From: Fusarium oxysporum f. sp. lycopersici 4287
Taxonomy: Eukaryota; Ascomycota; Sordariomycetes; Hypocreales; Nectriaceae
NCBI RefSeq assembly: GCF_000149955.1
Contig: NC_030991.1
Location: 1,210,501 to 1,274,500 of the forward strand
Length of the DNA stretch: 64,000 nucleotides
Direction: 5' to 3'
Each line of letters starts with the position of its first letter. Position 1 is the first letter of the stretch. The position numbers and the translations under genes were made by a program. Shown here piece by piece: positions 44,516 through 53,717 of the stretch. A model generated the notes under the pieces. The model did not search any database, had not been told where the DNA came from, and was given only the letters and a program-made list of their open reading frames with translations.

Positions 44516-45279
44516 CTCCCGACCGCCGACAACCAGTGAATCGCTGCCGCATCATCCCGTGACGGGCGAGTGACCCGACACTGATAAGCCACAGCCAGGT
44601 CGTTGCAGACGCCACGAGAGGACGGGAAAAAGAGCCAATGAAACCAGGACAAACGAAACAGGGTCAACAAAACGTACATAAATCCTGTGAAAAATTAGCG
44701 ACTCTTGATAGTTGGTCATTCTTGCGTCATGATGTCCTTTGTTCTCTTATTTAACTGTGACCCAGTTGTTGGCTTTCTGGAGGATCTAGGATATACAAAG
44801 AATAACGTTGTATTAAGCGAGCGGCGGATTATAGGCCAATAGCGGACTTTGGTATTTTTTTTGGCGGGACCTGCATATAAAAGGTACATCAAAATTGTTA
44901 AGAAGGCTTAACAATTTTTGAGGACTTCTCCCAGCCATTCCCGGCAAATTGAATGTTGGCGTAACTTACCGGCCTGCTACCGGGTCACTGGAGACCTCTC
45001 TCATTGACTGGTCTTGATCTCTCGGTGCTTCTACCCGGATCATCACATTTGCTTCTCGTAAATTATCTGCATCATTATTGGCGAATCGATTTACCAGCCA
45101 ACATTATACCCCGTATATTAAACCGGTAAATAGTCCTATCGTCGCCCACTGGATTAGCATTGCATGATAACGAGCAACATCCGTGACGTGGCCTCCGATC
45201 ACAGATCCTTTTTTGCCAGCCTTTGAAGTGGACCAAGGTTGATCAAATCTCCGAGAGCAGGATATCAAATATCGTTGCC
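44516..45279. other. Intergenic, nothing recognised
   Basis: No supported feature. Probably contains the promoter of the gene at 45280. Confidence 0.5.
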
Positions 45280-46243
45280 ATGCTTCCACCATCGCTGCAG
45301 GCAAGCATGAGTCAGATTCGATACTTTTACCGCATCATCAGCCTTGACACCTTACGACCGGGTGTCCTGGCCTCAGAGGGGCCCCAAAAAGCTCAGCTAC
45401 CCTCACAGGCACATGTGCCGACTCTGACCCAGGATCCGGCCGTCACTGAGATGCTCCAGTGGAACGATGCTCATCAGGATGCGGATTCGAAGGCCGTGTG
45501 CCCGCGACCGATGAGCCGGGTTCTTTACTCGGAGTCGGTGGATGATGGTAAGGCTATCAGGGGGTCATCTGGTATTAATTGGAAGTTTGCGCGGCAAGGT
45601 GAGGCGGATTCTGGCAGGGGCCAAAAGTCATATCCATCATGTTGATCATAAGTTCACTCTAGGCACAAGCCTCGTAAACATCTCCGTCGATGGAGGTAGG
45701 CCCGCAGTCGCAGAGGAGGATGTTACTTTCGAGCGGAAGGCCTTCATTGATGGGGTGACGTATCTCCTCAAGGCACTTCCCCCGGACCTCGATGTCTGCG
45801 AACTGAGGCGGATCCAATCCGCTCTGCCGGAGGATGTTGCCCATCTGGACCAGGTGGCGGTTCAGAAAGGAGACGGCTTGACCCAATCCGCTTCTGGTCG
45901 CCCACGATCCATTCTGCACCGCAGTGTCCAGATGACCGTGGCCAACTTGATCTTCGTCCTCAGCTTTATGCTGCCGTATCTGATGTATCTCATCCGCCAC
46001 ATAGCACGAATGGAGCGGAAATACAAGGTTTTTGAGACCGTGGTCGGCCATGGGCTCAGCTTTGTCAACTCGATCGGGAAACAGAGCTTGTCCCTTACCG
46101 AAACGATGTGCCAGATGAACGACGGAAAAGTTGGACAGGCTCTTCTGGAAGCATTCTTATGGACGGTGGATGGGGTCGCACGGGGGATATCGGAGGGGCT
46201 TGGCGAGGGTCTACAGCTCTATTGCTCCTCCCACTTTCACTGA
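45280..46243 (+). CDS. Hypothetical fungal single-pass membrane protein
   Basis: Two exons: 45280-45547 and 45618-46243, joined over a 70-bp intron (GTAAGG..GGCAG). The frame is kept, giving 297 aa. Features: FTLGTSLVNISVDGG, ERKAFIDGVTYLLKALPPDL, one membrane segment (VANLIFVLSFMLPYLMYLI), then ERKYKVFETVVGHG, TETMCQMNDGKVGQALLEAF and a Gly-rich amphipathic end (GVARGISEGLGEGLQL). I know similar-looking proteins in Ascomycota but no function. The start could also be the ATG at 45307. Confidence 0.6.
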
Positions 46244-46840
46244 AAGTGGACGTTTCGCCTTGTCATTGGCCAATCATCCCTGTATCTACCCCGAATTCCC
46301 CCGCATTCCATGCTCACAATAGAACCTCCAAGCAAATTTTAAGTCAGAGCGGTGATCTAGCCCTTTGATTGGTTGACTTCTTTACCTTCTTTTCTTCCTG
46401 AGTTTCGAGTTCAACCTTATTTGAGGGATCTGAACGCGTTGACGCGCGCATGACGTGTATCCTGGTCATCTATCTAACTTTCAGGGAAATTTGTGCTTTG
46501 TAGAGTTGAAAGAATTCATCATTAGCACCTTATCCCTTCGAGTGCTAACAGACGCCAGGTACGTGGAGATGTAAGGTTGCAGCCAATCAGCGCGCTGCTG
46601 AGAACGTTTTGACCCAATCAGAAATCGCACCCTATCGGTACTTCTGTTTACTAGATAATTTGCGTGTGAAAGTAGTACCAGCAATTGTCCGAATTGCATA
46701 ATGAGACATTGCACTCATAGCAACCTGATCTCGAGTATCTCCTTTTGCCTCTATTTCCGGGCACCTATCCTAATGCTTCTCTCAACCGCGGAAGGCTGCT
46801 ACAAGCTACGCAAGGGGAGTTAGAACCGCGCTGACTTCGA
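46244..46840. other. Intergenic, nothing recognised
   Basis: Presumably includes the lost 3' end of the piggyBac relic. No TTAA-flanked terminal repeat could be identified. Confidence 0.4.
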
Positions 46841-48030
46841 CTATGCTCTTGCCCATGGAATCCTATCATTCCTTTTATCTGAGACTCTTCGTGGCCGGGC
46901 ATGTCGCCGTGCTTGTACTGACGACCCGAAACGCTGAATTAATTGGGCAGATAGGTGTCTCCGCCATTGGTATTGGCTCTCGAAGGCCTTCCACTCTGGC
47001 TCACCCCAGATTTGAAGTAGAAAACTATTGACGAGTATTACTTCGAGGAGGAAGTTCCAGGCTATTGACTGCCATCCTCCTCTCCTGATGGGCCGTGAGT
47101 ATTGGTTATAAGACCTCAGCTGGTCTCCAGTGTCAACGCCATTCGTATGGTGGCTATATTCGTCGATCCCCAACGGCACACGGAGATCCTTTCCCAACTC
47201 GGACCCAAATACCTCCCGCGCAGCTCGGTTGGCGGCAGAGGAGCCGGCAGGCCATCGGCGACCCCCTATGACTTGGTTTCCTTCACGAAAGACAGTCGTA
47301 AGAAAAAGAACAAGAGCGTTATCCTTCCAGCTAAACTGATTTACATACGTTGTGGTAATAAAATATTAGCAGCAATCGCATGCCAATACAACCCACTGCT
47401 ACCACGTACCTTTCCATCCTTTGTCGGAATGCAGTGCATTTGGCCCCAAGGGATTCCCTTTCCTTCCCTATCCTTCTCAGCAACGAGTAGCTCGTTAACG
47501 CCGCTATCCTTGTGTCAGGTTCCGGACGCTCCTACCTGGCTTGAACGAAGTGCTTTGAAGTGTTTTACTGACGCTAAAAGATTGTCGAGGAATACGTGGT
47601 AAACCGCAAGCGGCAATAAAGTCAATAACGCGGTGACGACCCGTTGAGTAGGCGTGAGATGCTCTTCAGCCACCTATTCGTCACCCTGTCTCGAGCACTG
47701 GCGGTGGAACAAGTCCGCAAGGCCCTCTGCCGTGAACGTGCCACAACCAACGGACGAAGTATCCAGACTGTCGCAGAACCCATACCTTATAACCGGTCGG
47801 TGTAGGCTTCTGAGGAATCGTTGTTGTCTCTAATGAGCGGCCTGTGAAACGTACCATAGCCTCGTCCACCGTCAAATCACTGCTGGGCACGTACATAGAG
47901 TCTCCAGTCCCTTGTATATGCTTCGACCATCGGTCGACCTGCCTGTAGACGCTGGGCATCAGGCCTTCCTGGGGCTGAGCCCGGCGGTGACCACGGCCAT
48001 AGCTTCCTGAAAGAGCCATAGATGCGTATT

Positions 48031-48110
48031 GTTGTACAATAGTTGTGTAGTGTTGTACAACTTTAGTAGTGGAAAGGTAGTGTTGTACAACTTTACAACA
48101 GTTGTACAAC
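48031..48110. repeat. Subterminal GTTGTACAAC palindromes, left
   Basis: Exact copies at 48052-48061, 48082-48091 and 48101-48110, with one degenerate copy at 48031. hAT transposases bind such subterminal repeats. Confidence 0.85.
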
Positions 48111-48182
48111 AATAAGGTCACGTGCAACGACCAAACGGGTAGAATTAAGGTGCCATGGCTCTATATCTTCGTCTATAGCATT

Positions 48183-50438
48183 CTAGTCGTCTTGTAGACC
48201 TACATCCATATGTGCCCCATCATTTTCAGCCAGTGGATTGCATACTAGGCCCAATCCACCCTCCCCGGAGGGGACAATTAGTCCTTCTCGTAGCCAGTTG
48301 CCGATACATTCCACCTTCTCAAGATTCTTGCAAGTGATTCGAAGCCGGTCTCACGAAGCAGTACGTCGAGCACCTGAGAATGCTCTCTCTGGCTCAGTTG
48401 ATTCAGATGGGATGGAAAGGATATCGATAGCCATCCGACTGAGCCGTGGATACTGTGCCCGTTGCTCAAGACGAGACCACCACTCAAGAGGAGTACAGTC
48501 GATTTCAAGAGGCAAAGCGTTGATAAAGGAATCCAGATTGTCCGAATCTGTAGAAATAGCCTTCTGCTTCACCTCAATTGACCTGAAAAGAAACGATAAC
48601 TGGCCATCCTTCTTCGAGGGTAGCAGTGCAGGACGACGTTCTGGTTCCTTTGAGATGGCAAGTCCTTGATATTCTGTCATCTAGATGTCCCGAGCACCAG
48701 CAATAGCTGCCTCATGCCAGTCTCGGGGCCAATTTTGCTGAATATATGCTAGTCGCTTAGAAGGATCAAGTAGTAAGGCGGCAGCATAGACCGGGACATC
48801 TTCAGTCATAGTATAGTATTTGTCTAAGACGAACCAGCCCATCTCAATGGCATGGAGCATCCGAGTATCTATTGTGCCAGGCTGCGAGTGCTGTACCTTT
48901 ACACTCTCATAGTGGAAGAGTAGAGCATCCATCAAGAAGAGGGACTGGGAGACAGAAGAGCATTTTCCCTCGGCATATAGAGTTGCTGATGCAAAGGGCT
49001 CAAGGAATGCATGGGTTTTGGCCAGCAAATCCCAATCAGAACCCGTTAGAATAGTATCTTCAAGCTCTCTGTCATGCTCAAGTAGAAACTAACTGATCTC
49101 AACTTTCTTCCTAATGGCATTGTCGATCACTTTATACCAGGAGGACCATCGTGTGGCATTATCAATGCCAAGGCTGAGGCCGACAGCATCACGCCAGCTA
49201 TCACTGTGGAGCGATGAGCTACGAAGCCAGACAGCAAGGTTATGGAGCTTCTGGAGAGCTGGAATGCCTTGCCACCCAGTATAGTCCTCATCAATGCCAG
49301 TCTTCTGACTGGCCTTAGCTGTCGATTTGGGCCTTTTACCTTGCAGTACAGGCTTTTCCTGTTGTGATATGGTTTCTGCTAGTGTGGCGGCAAAGTTGTC
49401 GACCATATCCACACTCTCATCACTAATAGTAGCATTGAGAGCTGCTGTGAGAGCCTCCTTAGATCGGGCAAGAAGGAAGGATTGCAAGGAGAGGTTAATG
49501 ATATGACCAATGCACCGGATTCGACGCCTCTTGGGGTTGAAATCGATCCACTCTATGTTAGATAGGATCCAACTAGCTAGGGGACAAGCATACCTGGAGC
49601 TCTGTCTTCAATTTCTCTGATAGTGCCTCCAAACACGTATTATTTGAAGTTGCATTGTCCCCTGTGTGGTAGCCTACCGCAATATATCGAAGTTGCGTAG
49701 GACTTCCACAATCAAGGCTGCCTGGGCCTCACCACTATGACTGAATGGACATTCTGGCAGTCCTAAGAGCGCCTTTCGAAGTGCGTAGTTATAATCAACC
49801 CATTGAGCACACACTGCTAGCATGGCGTGGCGATGCGGTGATGTCCAGAGGTCAGTTGAGATGTGGATCATCGATTGAGAACCCTGAATGAGATCTCTAA
49901 GCTGGGAAGCATATAGCCCATAGTTGGCATTTATGATCTTCATGGCCTGATCACGGGACGTAATCAGACAGTCTTGAATGGCAGGATTGCATGCCAGGGC
50001 AAGACTCTTCATCTCATCCCAAGTAACTGAAGAGAATGGGACCCGACGCCGCGTGAGGAGTCCCACGATTGCCTCAATATACCGTTGAGCATTGAAGACA
50101 TTCCGAAGAGCACTGTCGGATGGTTGGAATGTTATATATGAGTCTATGGATGGCTGCGTCGATTGCTGTGAGTTTTGAGACGTCTCACTAGCCTGGATAA
50201 GTTGCCGGTGTCGATTTTGTGCATGGGTTATGGCATTGCTCGTGTATCCGTTGCTCCAGCGAGTTGAGCAGTGAAGACAGACGTATTCCCTTCGACCATA
50301 AGACTTCCGAACCCTTCCAATTTGAGTCTTGTTCTTCTCAGGATACTCAACACGGAAGAAGCTGTGGAAGTCCCAGCCCAGCCGCTCGATGGCTGTTAAT
50401 TGAGCAGATGTTGAACTGATAGGCGATGAGCTAGCCAT
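48183..50438 (-). pseudogene. hAT transposase with transition-type nonsense mutations
   Basis: From ATG 50438: BED-like finger (EYVCLHCSTRWSNGYTSNAI with HAQNRH), TQPSIDSYITFQPSD, the catalytic start ISTDLWTSPHRHAMLAVCAQ, and WVDYNYALRKALLGL. Then, in another frame, VGYHTGDNATSNNTCLEALS and DFNPKRRRIRCIGHIINLSL. Later blocks are GWQGIPALQKLHNLAVWLR, RWSSWYKVIDNA, LLLDPSKRLAYIQQNWPRDW and the dimerisation region (PLEWWSRLEQRAQYPRLSRM; ERAFSGARRTAS), ending at 48183. In-frame stops at 49089 (CAG to TAG), 48681 (TGG to TAG) and 48351 (TGG to TGA, Trp intact in family 1) are all C-to-T or G-to-A. One frame change lies near 49674. Confidence 0.9.
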
Positions 50439-51026
50439 AGTCGAGATTCTAGGAATAAGTGCTTAAGTATATGGCACCCTAATGGTGCCTAAAGCGTCTA
50501 GGATTTGCAGTGAGATTCGCAGTATCAAAACAATAGAGACAGGGCAGCTCGGCCATAGCATTGATTGAAAAAGTCATCACTCGCATGTGGAAAATATCGA
50601 ATCGAAGAAACCTCTTAATTTCTATCTAATGAGGGACTGGGAGCTGGCTTCTTGTAGCTATGTTTCGTCATAAGCAGCATTGATGGCCTTCAGGCAGCCG
50701 TATGCTGCCTTGCGCTAGTTGTGATGTGGCGTTTGTGCTGTCCGTGAAACTATTCACGACAGTTATCCTTGGCCGTGACAGAGCTTATCCGAGGAGTAAA
50801 GAGAACATAAACTTATATGCCTGTCTGCTAACGGTGGGCATCTAAGAGCCATAAGTGTGCCACGGGTCGTAGCCATCAGTGAGGTCGTTTTCTACTCAGC
50901 CGGTGGCGGATAGCTTCACGGCGTAACAAGGCCATCGTGGCACGTCACGTTTCTGGTGTATACGATAAAACCAATATCTGATTAGCTAAAACTACCAACT
51001 TGACCAATTATATGGAGCGTCTTATT

Positions 51027-51094
51027 GTTGTACAACAGTTGTTTGGGAAGTCCGGTAGTGTTGTACAACTTCAACAAAAGTAGTGTTGTACAAC
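51027..51094. repeat. Subterminal GTTGTACAAC palindromes, right
   Basis: Exact copies at 51027-51036, 51060-51069 and 51085-51094, mirroring the left zone of the same hAT element. Confidence 0.85.
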
Positions 51095-51652
51095 TATACA
51101 ACAGTTGTACTCATATAACCTCACTACAATACGCATGTATGGAAAGAGCAGGTGGTCTATCTAAGCCAGCAGGACTGAAGATGCGTAGACGGCGGAAGAG
51201 AAGCAAAAAGCGGTCGCGAGGCATGCGGTGGGTAAGTAAATAAATGGGATCCTCTTGATCAAACGAGTTTGACTAGTATCGTTTCATATTGGTCTCATGA
51301 TGTATTCCTATATAAATAAGAATATTGAGAAAAAGATAGATCTCTCTAGCAGACGTTGGCCTCCATTGATTCTCTCTGGAGTGCCTTTGTCGAGGTCCCT
51401 CTCGACTGCGCGGCGCTTCGTTGGTCCATTGTGCCTAGGACTCGGCCATCTCTTGCGGTATGTAACGTAATAAGAGGTCGATAGGTGTTGCGGGCAAGTC
51501 TCGGATTACGGGATCACGCTTGGCCACTTCGAATGGGATGAACTGACCAGGCTGGCCGCGTTCAACCAAGGGAGGCTCGAGAGGACGCACCGTGGCATTG
51601 TCACATCTCTCCGGTACATGCAGTCGTGCAAGCAGCGTAGAGATCCTCAGGA

Positions 51653-52084
51653 CTAATTACTACGGTAATATGACAGTGTTCTGAGTCCTCTGGGTCGCTG
51701 GAACCCATGGGCCGTGGCCTTGGCGACTTCCTCGGCCATGCGATCACTGAGCTTGGTGAACTCGAGCTGAAATTCGGCCTTCATCGCTTCGATTTTCTTG
51801 TTCAAGTCCTGCTCTAGTAGCTGCTTCAAGCTCTGGACTGCCTCGACCATGCCACCAGCTGACTTGGGGGCAGCCTGCTTCCGAGCTCGGTTTTGTCCCA
51901 GAGCTCCCTCACTGGTCTCGCCTTCCTCCTGCCATTCCATATCTCCATTTTGCTGCTCCATCTCCAATACCTTCGTCGTCCTGACCCTCTTCCGCTGAGG
52001 GCGATGGCATCCCCTGCCCGAACCATCCGGATCGTCTCCCATGACGATGATGACATCTGATGCGGGGTTCGCAACACCAGACAT
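51653..52084 (-). CDS. Hypothetical coiled-coil protein
   Basis: 143 aa from an ATG, with a charged N-terminus (RKRVRTTKVLEMEQQNGDME) and a long amphipathic helix (VEAVQSLKQLLEQDLNKKIE, AMKAEFQLEFTKLSDRMAEE). I do not recognise it. It lies just upstream of the piggyBac relic on the same strand and could be the N-terminal part of a repeat-encoded gag-like protein or an independent ORF. Confidence 0.3.
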   Translation of the reverse strand: MSGVANPASDVIIVMGDDPDGSGRGCHRPQRKRVRTTKVLEMEQQNGDMEWQEEGETSEGALGQNRARKQAAPKSAGGMVEAVQSLKQLLEQDLNKKIEAMKAEFQLEFTKLSDRMAEEVAKATAHGFQRPRGLRTLSYYRSN

Positions 52085-52233
52085 CCGCCAAGGGCCTGAA
52101 TCTCCGCCAGGCAGTCCTCAGGTCTTTTGAAAGTGATAAATAGGATAAATAGAAGTTATTTTTAAAAATAATATCGTTTTGGCTGGCAGTCCCCCTGGGA
52201 TACAGTGACCAGTCATTGTTGACTCACTGAGCT

Positions 52234-52422
52234 TTATCTGAGCTTGATCGCAGCTAGAGAACAGTTCAGCTCGTTAGTGCAGCCGACCTCGGTTAGCGAC
52301 GGATGCGCCTCGAGCTTATCGAGGAGGATGAGATTGTAGTCCCCCGGGACAATGAAATGATGACGGATTCCGATCTGGACAAGCCTCTCGGCGAGATAAT
52401 CACCGACGGTGAAGGGCGACAT
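52234..52422 (-). pseudogene. Pyruvate decarboxylase, 5' fragment only
   Basis: From ATG 52422: [40 protein letters not shown], and [11 protein letters not shown], the start of the thiamine-diphosphate-binding N-terminal domain of fungal pyruvate decarboxylase (normally about 570 aa), with the catalytic Glu of the usual NELN motif present. After the equivalent of NCSLAA the similarity stops abruptly (IKLR-stop). Only about 58 codons remain. The enzyme would turn pyruvate into acetaldehyde. The rest of the gene is not in the window. Confidence 0.8.
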
Positions 52423-52853
52423 GGTTGTAGAAATGAGGATTCCTGTATAATGGTGGCAAGTATATATTGGCCTTGGGCAAAATTGAGGAAAGCAGTCAAG
52501 ATAGTCCTCATTTGCTGGTGCCTGGCATTGAGTTATCTAATGTTCAATCATATGTACTGCAGCGGGAGATTGTTCATTAAGCAAACTGCATGATTACATT
52601 GCATCGTGTAGTCGTGCCCTCATTGATATCATCAAGCAACGGAGTCACAGAATGATCATTTGAGAAGATGTAGAGGTGATCTGACGGGGCGATACCTAGA
52701 CGCGTATTCCCGATGGCTTTAACGTCTCAGTGGCTGTTACCTGGACACTGCAAGCCTTTGCTTATGTGCTAGTCGTTGAACATCATACTAAGGTTCAAGC
52801 CACTATCGTAATCAGATCACCATAACATGACCAACAAATGAGCTGATCGATTA
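52423..52853. other. Upstream region of the pyruvate decarboxylase fragment
   Basis: Nothing recognised. It may be the former promoter. It ends at a MITE. Confidence 0.4.
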
Positions 52854-53289
52854 ACGTGTTTTATAAGCGAGTGTCCCATATAAGCGAGTGTCACAACATA
52901 CTGTGCTGCTAAAAGTGGCTTACCCTATAGTATTTTTAGACTTAAATTAAATAGTTAAAAATCTAAAAAAGAAATTAATTAGAATAGTATAACTAGCTCT
53001 ATATAATAATTTTTTTTAATATTTTTAACTATTTCTTTTTATTAATAAAACCTTAATATACAGTATATTATACAGTATAAATAGACTTTAAGGTTTATAG
53101 CTATATGGAGTTCTTTAAGAAATTTGAAAAATATAATATAGACTATTTTAAAACTTATATATATGCTATTACAATCTTAGCTATTTTAGATTTAATTCAA
53201 GCATTTTATAAGCTTTTAAAAATTGGATTTTAAAGTGAAAAGTAGAATGTGACACTCGCTTATATGGGACACTCGCTTATAAAACACGT
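52854..53289. mobile_element. MITE with 42-bp perfect TIRs and TA target duplication
   Basis: 436 bp. Both ends read ACGTGTTTTATAAGCGAGTG inward, and the identity runs 42 bp; within it AAGCGAGTGTC occurs twice. TA flanks both sides (52852-52853 and 53290-53291). The interior is extremely AT-rich and non-coding, suggesting RIP. TA target and the ACGT end fit a Tc1/mariner/pogo-derived MITE. Confidence 0.92.
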
Positions 53290-53717
53290 TATGCCCTTAT
53301 GGATATTGACTCGGAAATTGTCCGGCATTGAAACAGTACTCCTTAGAAACAACTCATACGTCCCGAGACTCATTAAGTTAAGTCGCATTCTTACAACGTG
53401 TTGTTCCCTGTGCATCCAGGTCGTAGTCTTCAACTTACCCCTCTTTGAGGATAACATGATATTTTCCAATGACACCCACATAAACTCAAAAAGGCTGGGG
53501 AAAGAGGAGAATCATTCTGTGAGACAATTGAAACATGACAATAGAGTGACACATGAAGTCTCCCATCAGATGATAGATGGAAAACTCAATAACCAAAGTC
53601 TGAATCCCTTGCATCCGGCGGTATCCGCAAACGCTTGGGCTCATAAGACGAGCCTCAAGCCCCATTACACTTTTACTCTATAGAGCTTATACGTATCGTT
53701 CAAGCAGTTATCACATT
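53290..53717. other. Upstream region of the PEP synthase gene
   Basis: ORF of 144 codons at 53249-53683 shows no motif and overlaps the MITE end. Taken as promoter/leader DNA. No regulatory site could be named. Confidence 0.5.

Larger units (their letters stand above)
48017..51141 (-). mobile_element. Complete hAT transposon (family 2) with 8-bp target duplication
   Basis: 3125 bp. TIRs are CATAGATGCGTATTGT and CATACATGCGTATTGT (one mismatch in 16). An identical 8-bp duplication GAAAGAGC lies at 48009-48016 and 51142-51149. Both subterminal zones hold the palindrome GTTGTACAAC, with three exact copies on each side (48052, 48082, 48101; 51027, 51060, 51085) and degenerate ones nearby. The insertion splits a piggyBac reading frame at the duplicated octamer. 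Confidence 0.93.
46841..51645 (-). pseudogene. piggyBac transposase relic, split by a hAT insertion
   Basis: The N-terminal part lies right of the hAT element (about 51645-51143): ERGQPGQFIPFEVAKRD, PATPIDLLLRYIP, REIYLFLNILIYIGIHHET, MPRDRFLLLFRRLR. The rest lies left of it (48015-46841): SDLTVDEAMVRFTGRSLETT (catalytic Asp region), KPTPTGYKVWVL, SGYFVRWLWHV, VFLDNLLASVKHFKALR, KDSGVNELLVAEKDREGKGI, NQFSWKDNALVLF, and the C-terminal EYSHHTNGVDTGDQLRSYNQ, WNFLLEVILVNSFLLQIW. These are DDE_Tnp_1_7 blocks in the correct order. Several stops occur. The two halves meet at GCTCTTTC, which is duplicated around the hAT element. Confidence 0.85.

Noticed and set aside
47102..47602. 166-codon plus-strand ORF
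   Set aside because: It is antisense to conserved piggyBac blocks read on the minus strand.
53249..53683. 144-codon ORF upstream of PEP synthase as an upstream gene
   Set aside because: It begins inside the MITE and has no motif or codon-like composition.
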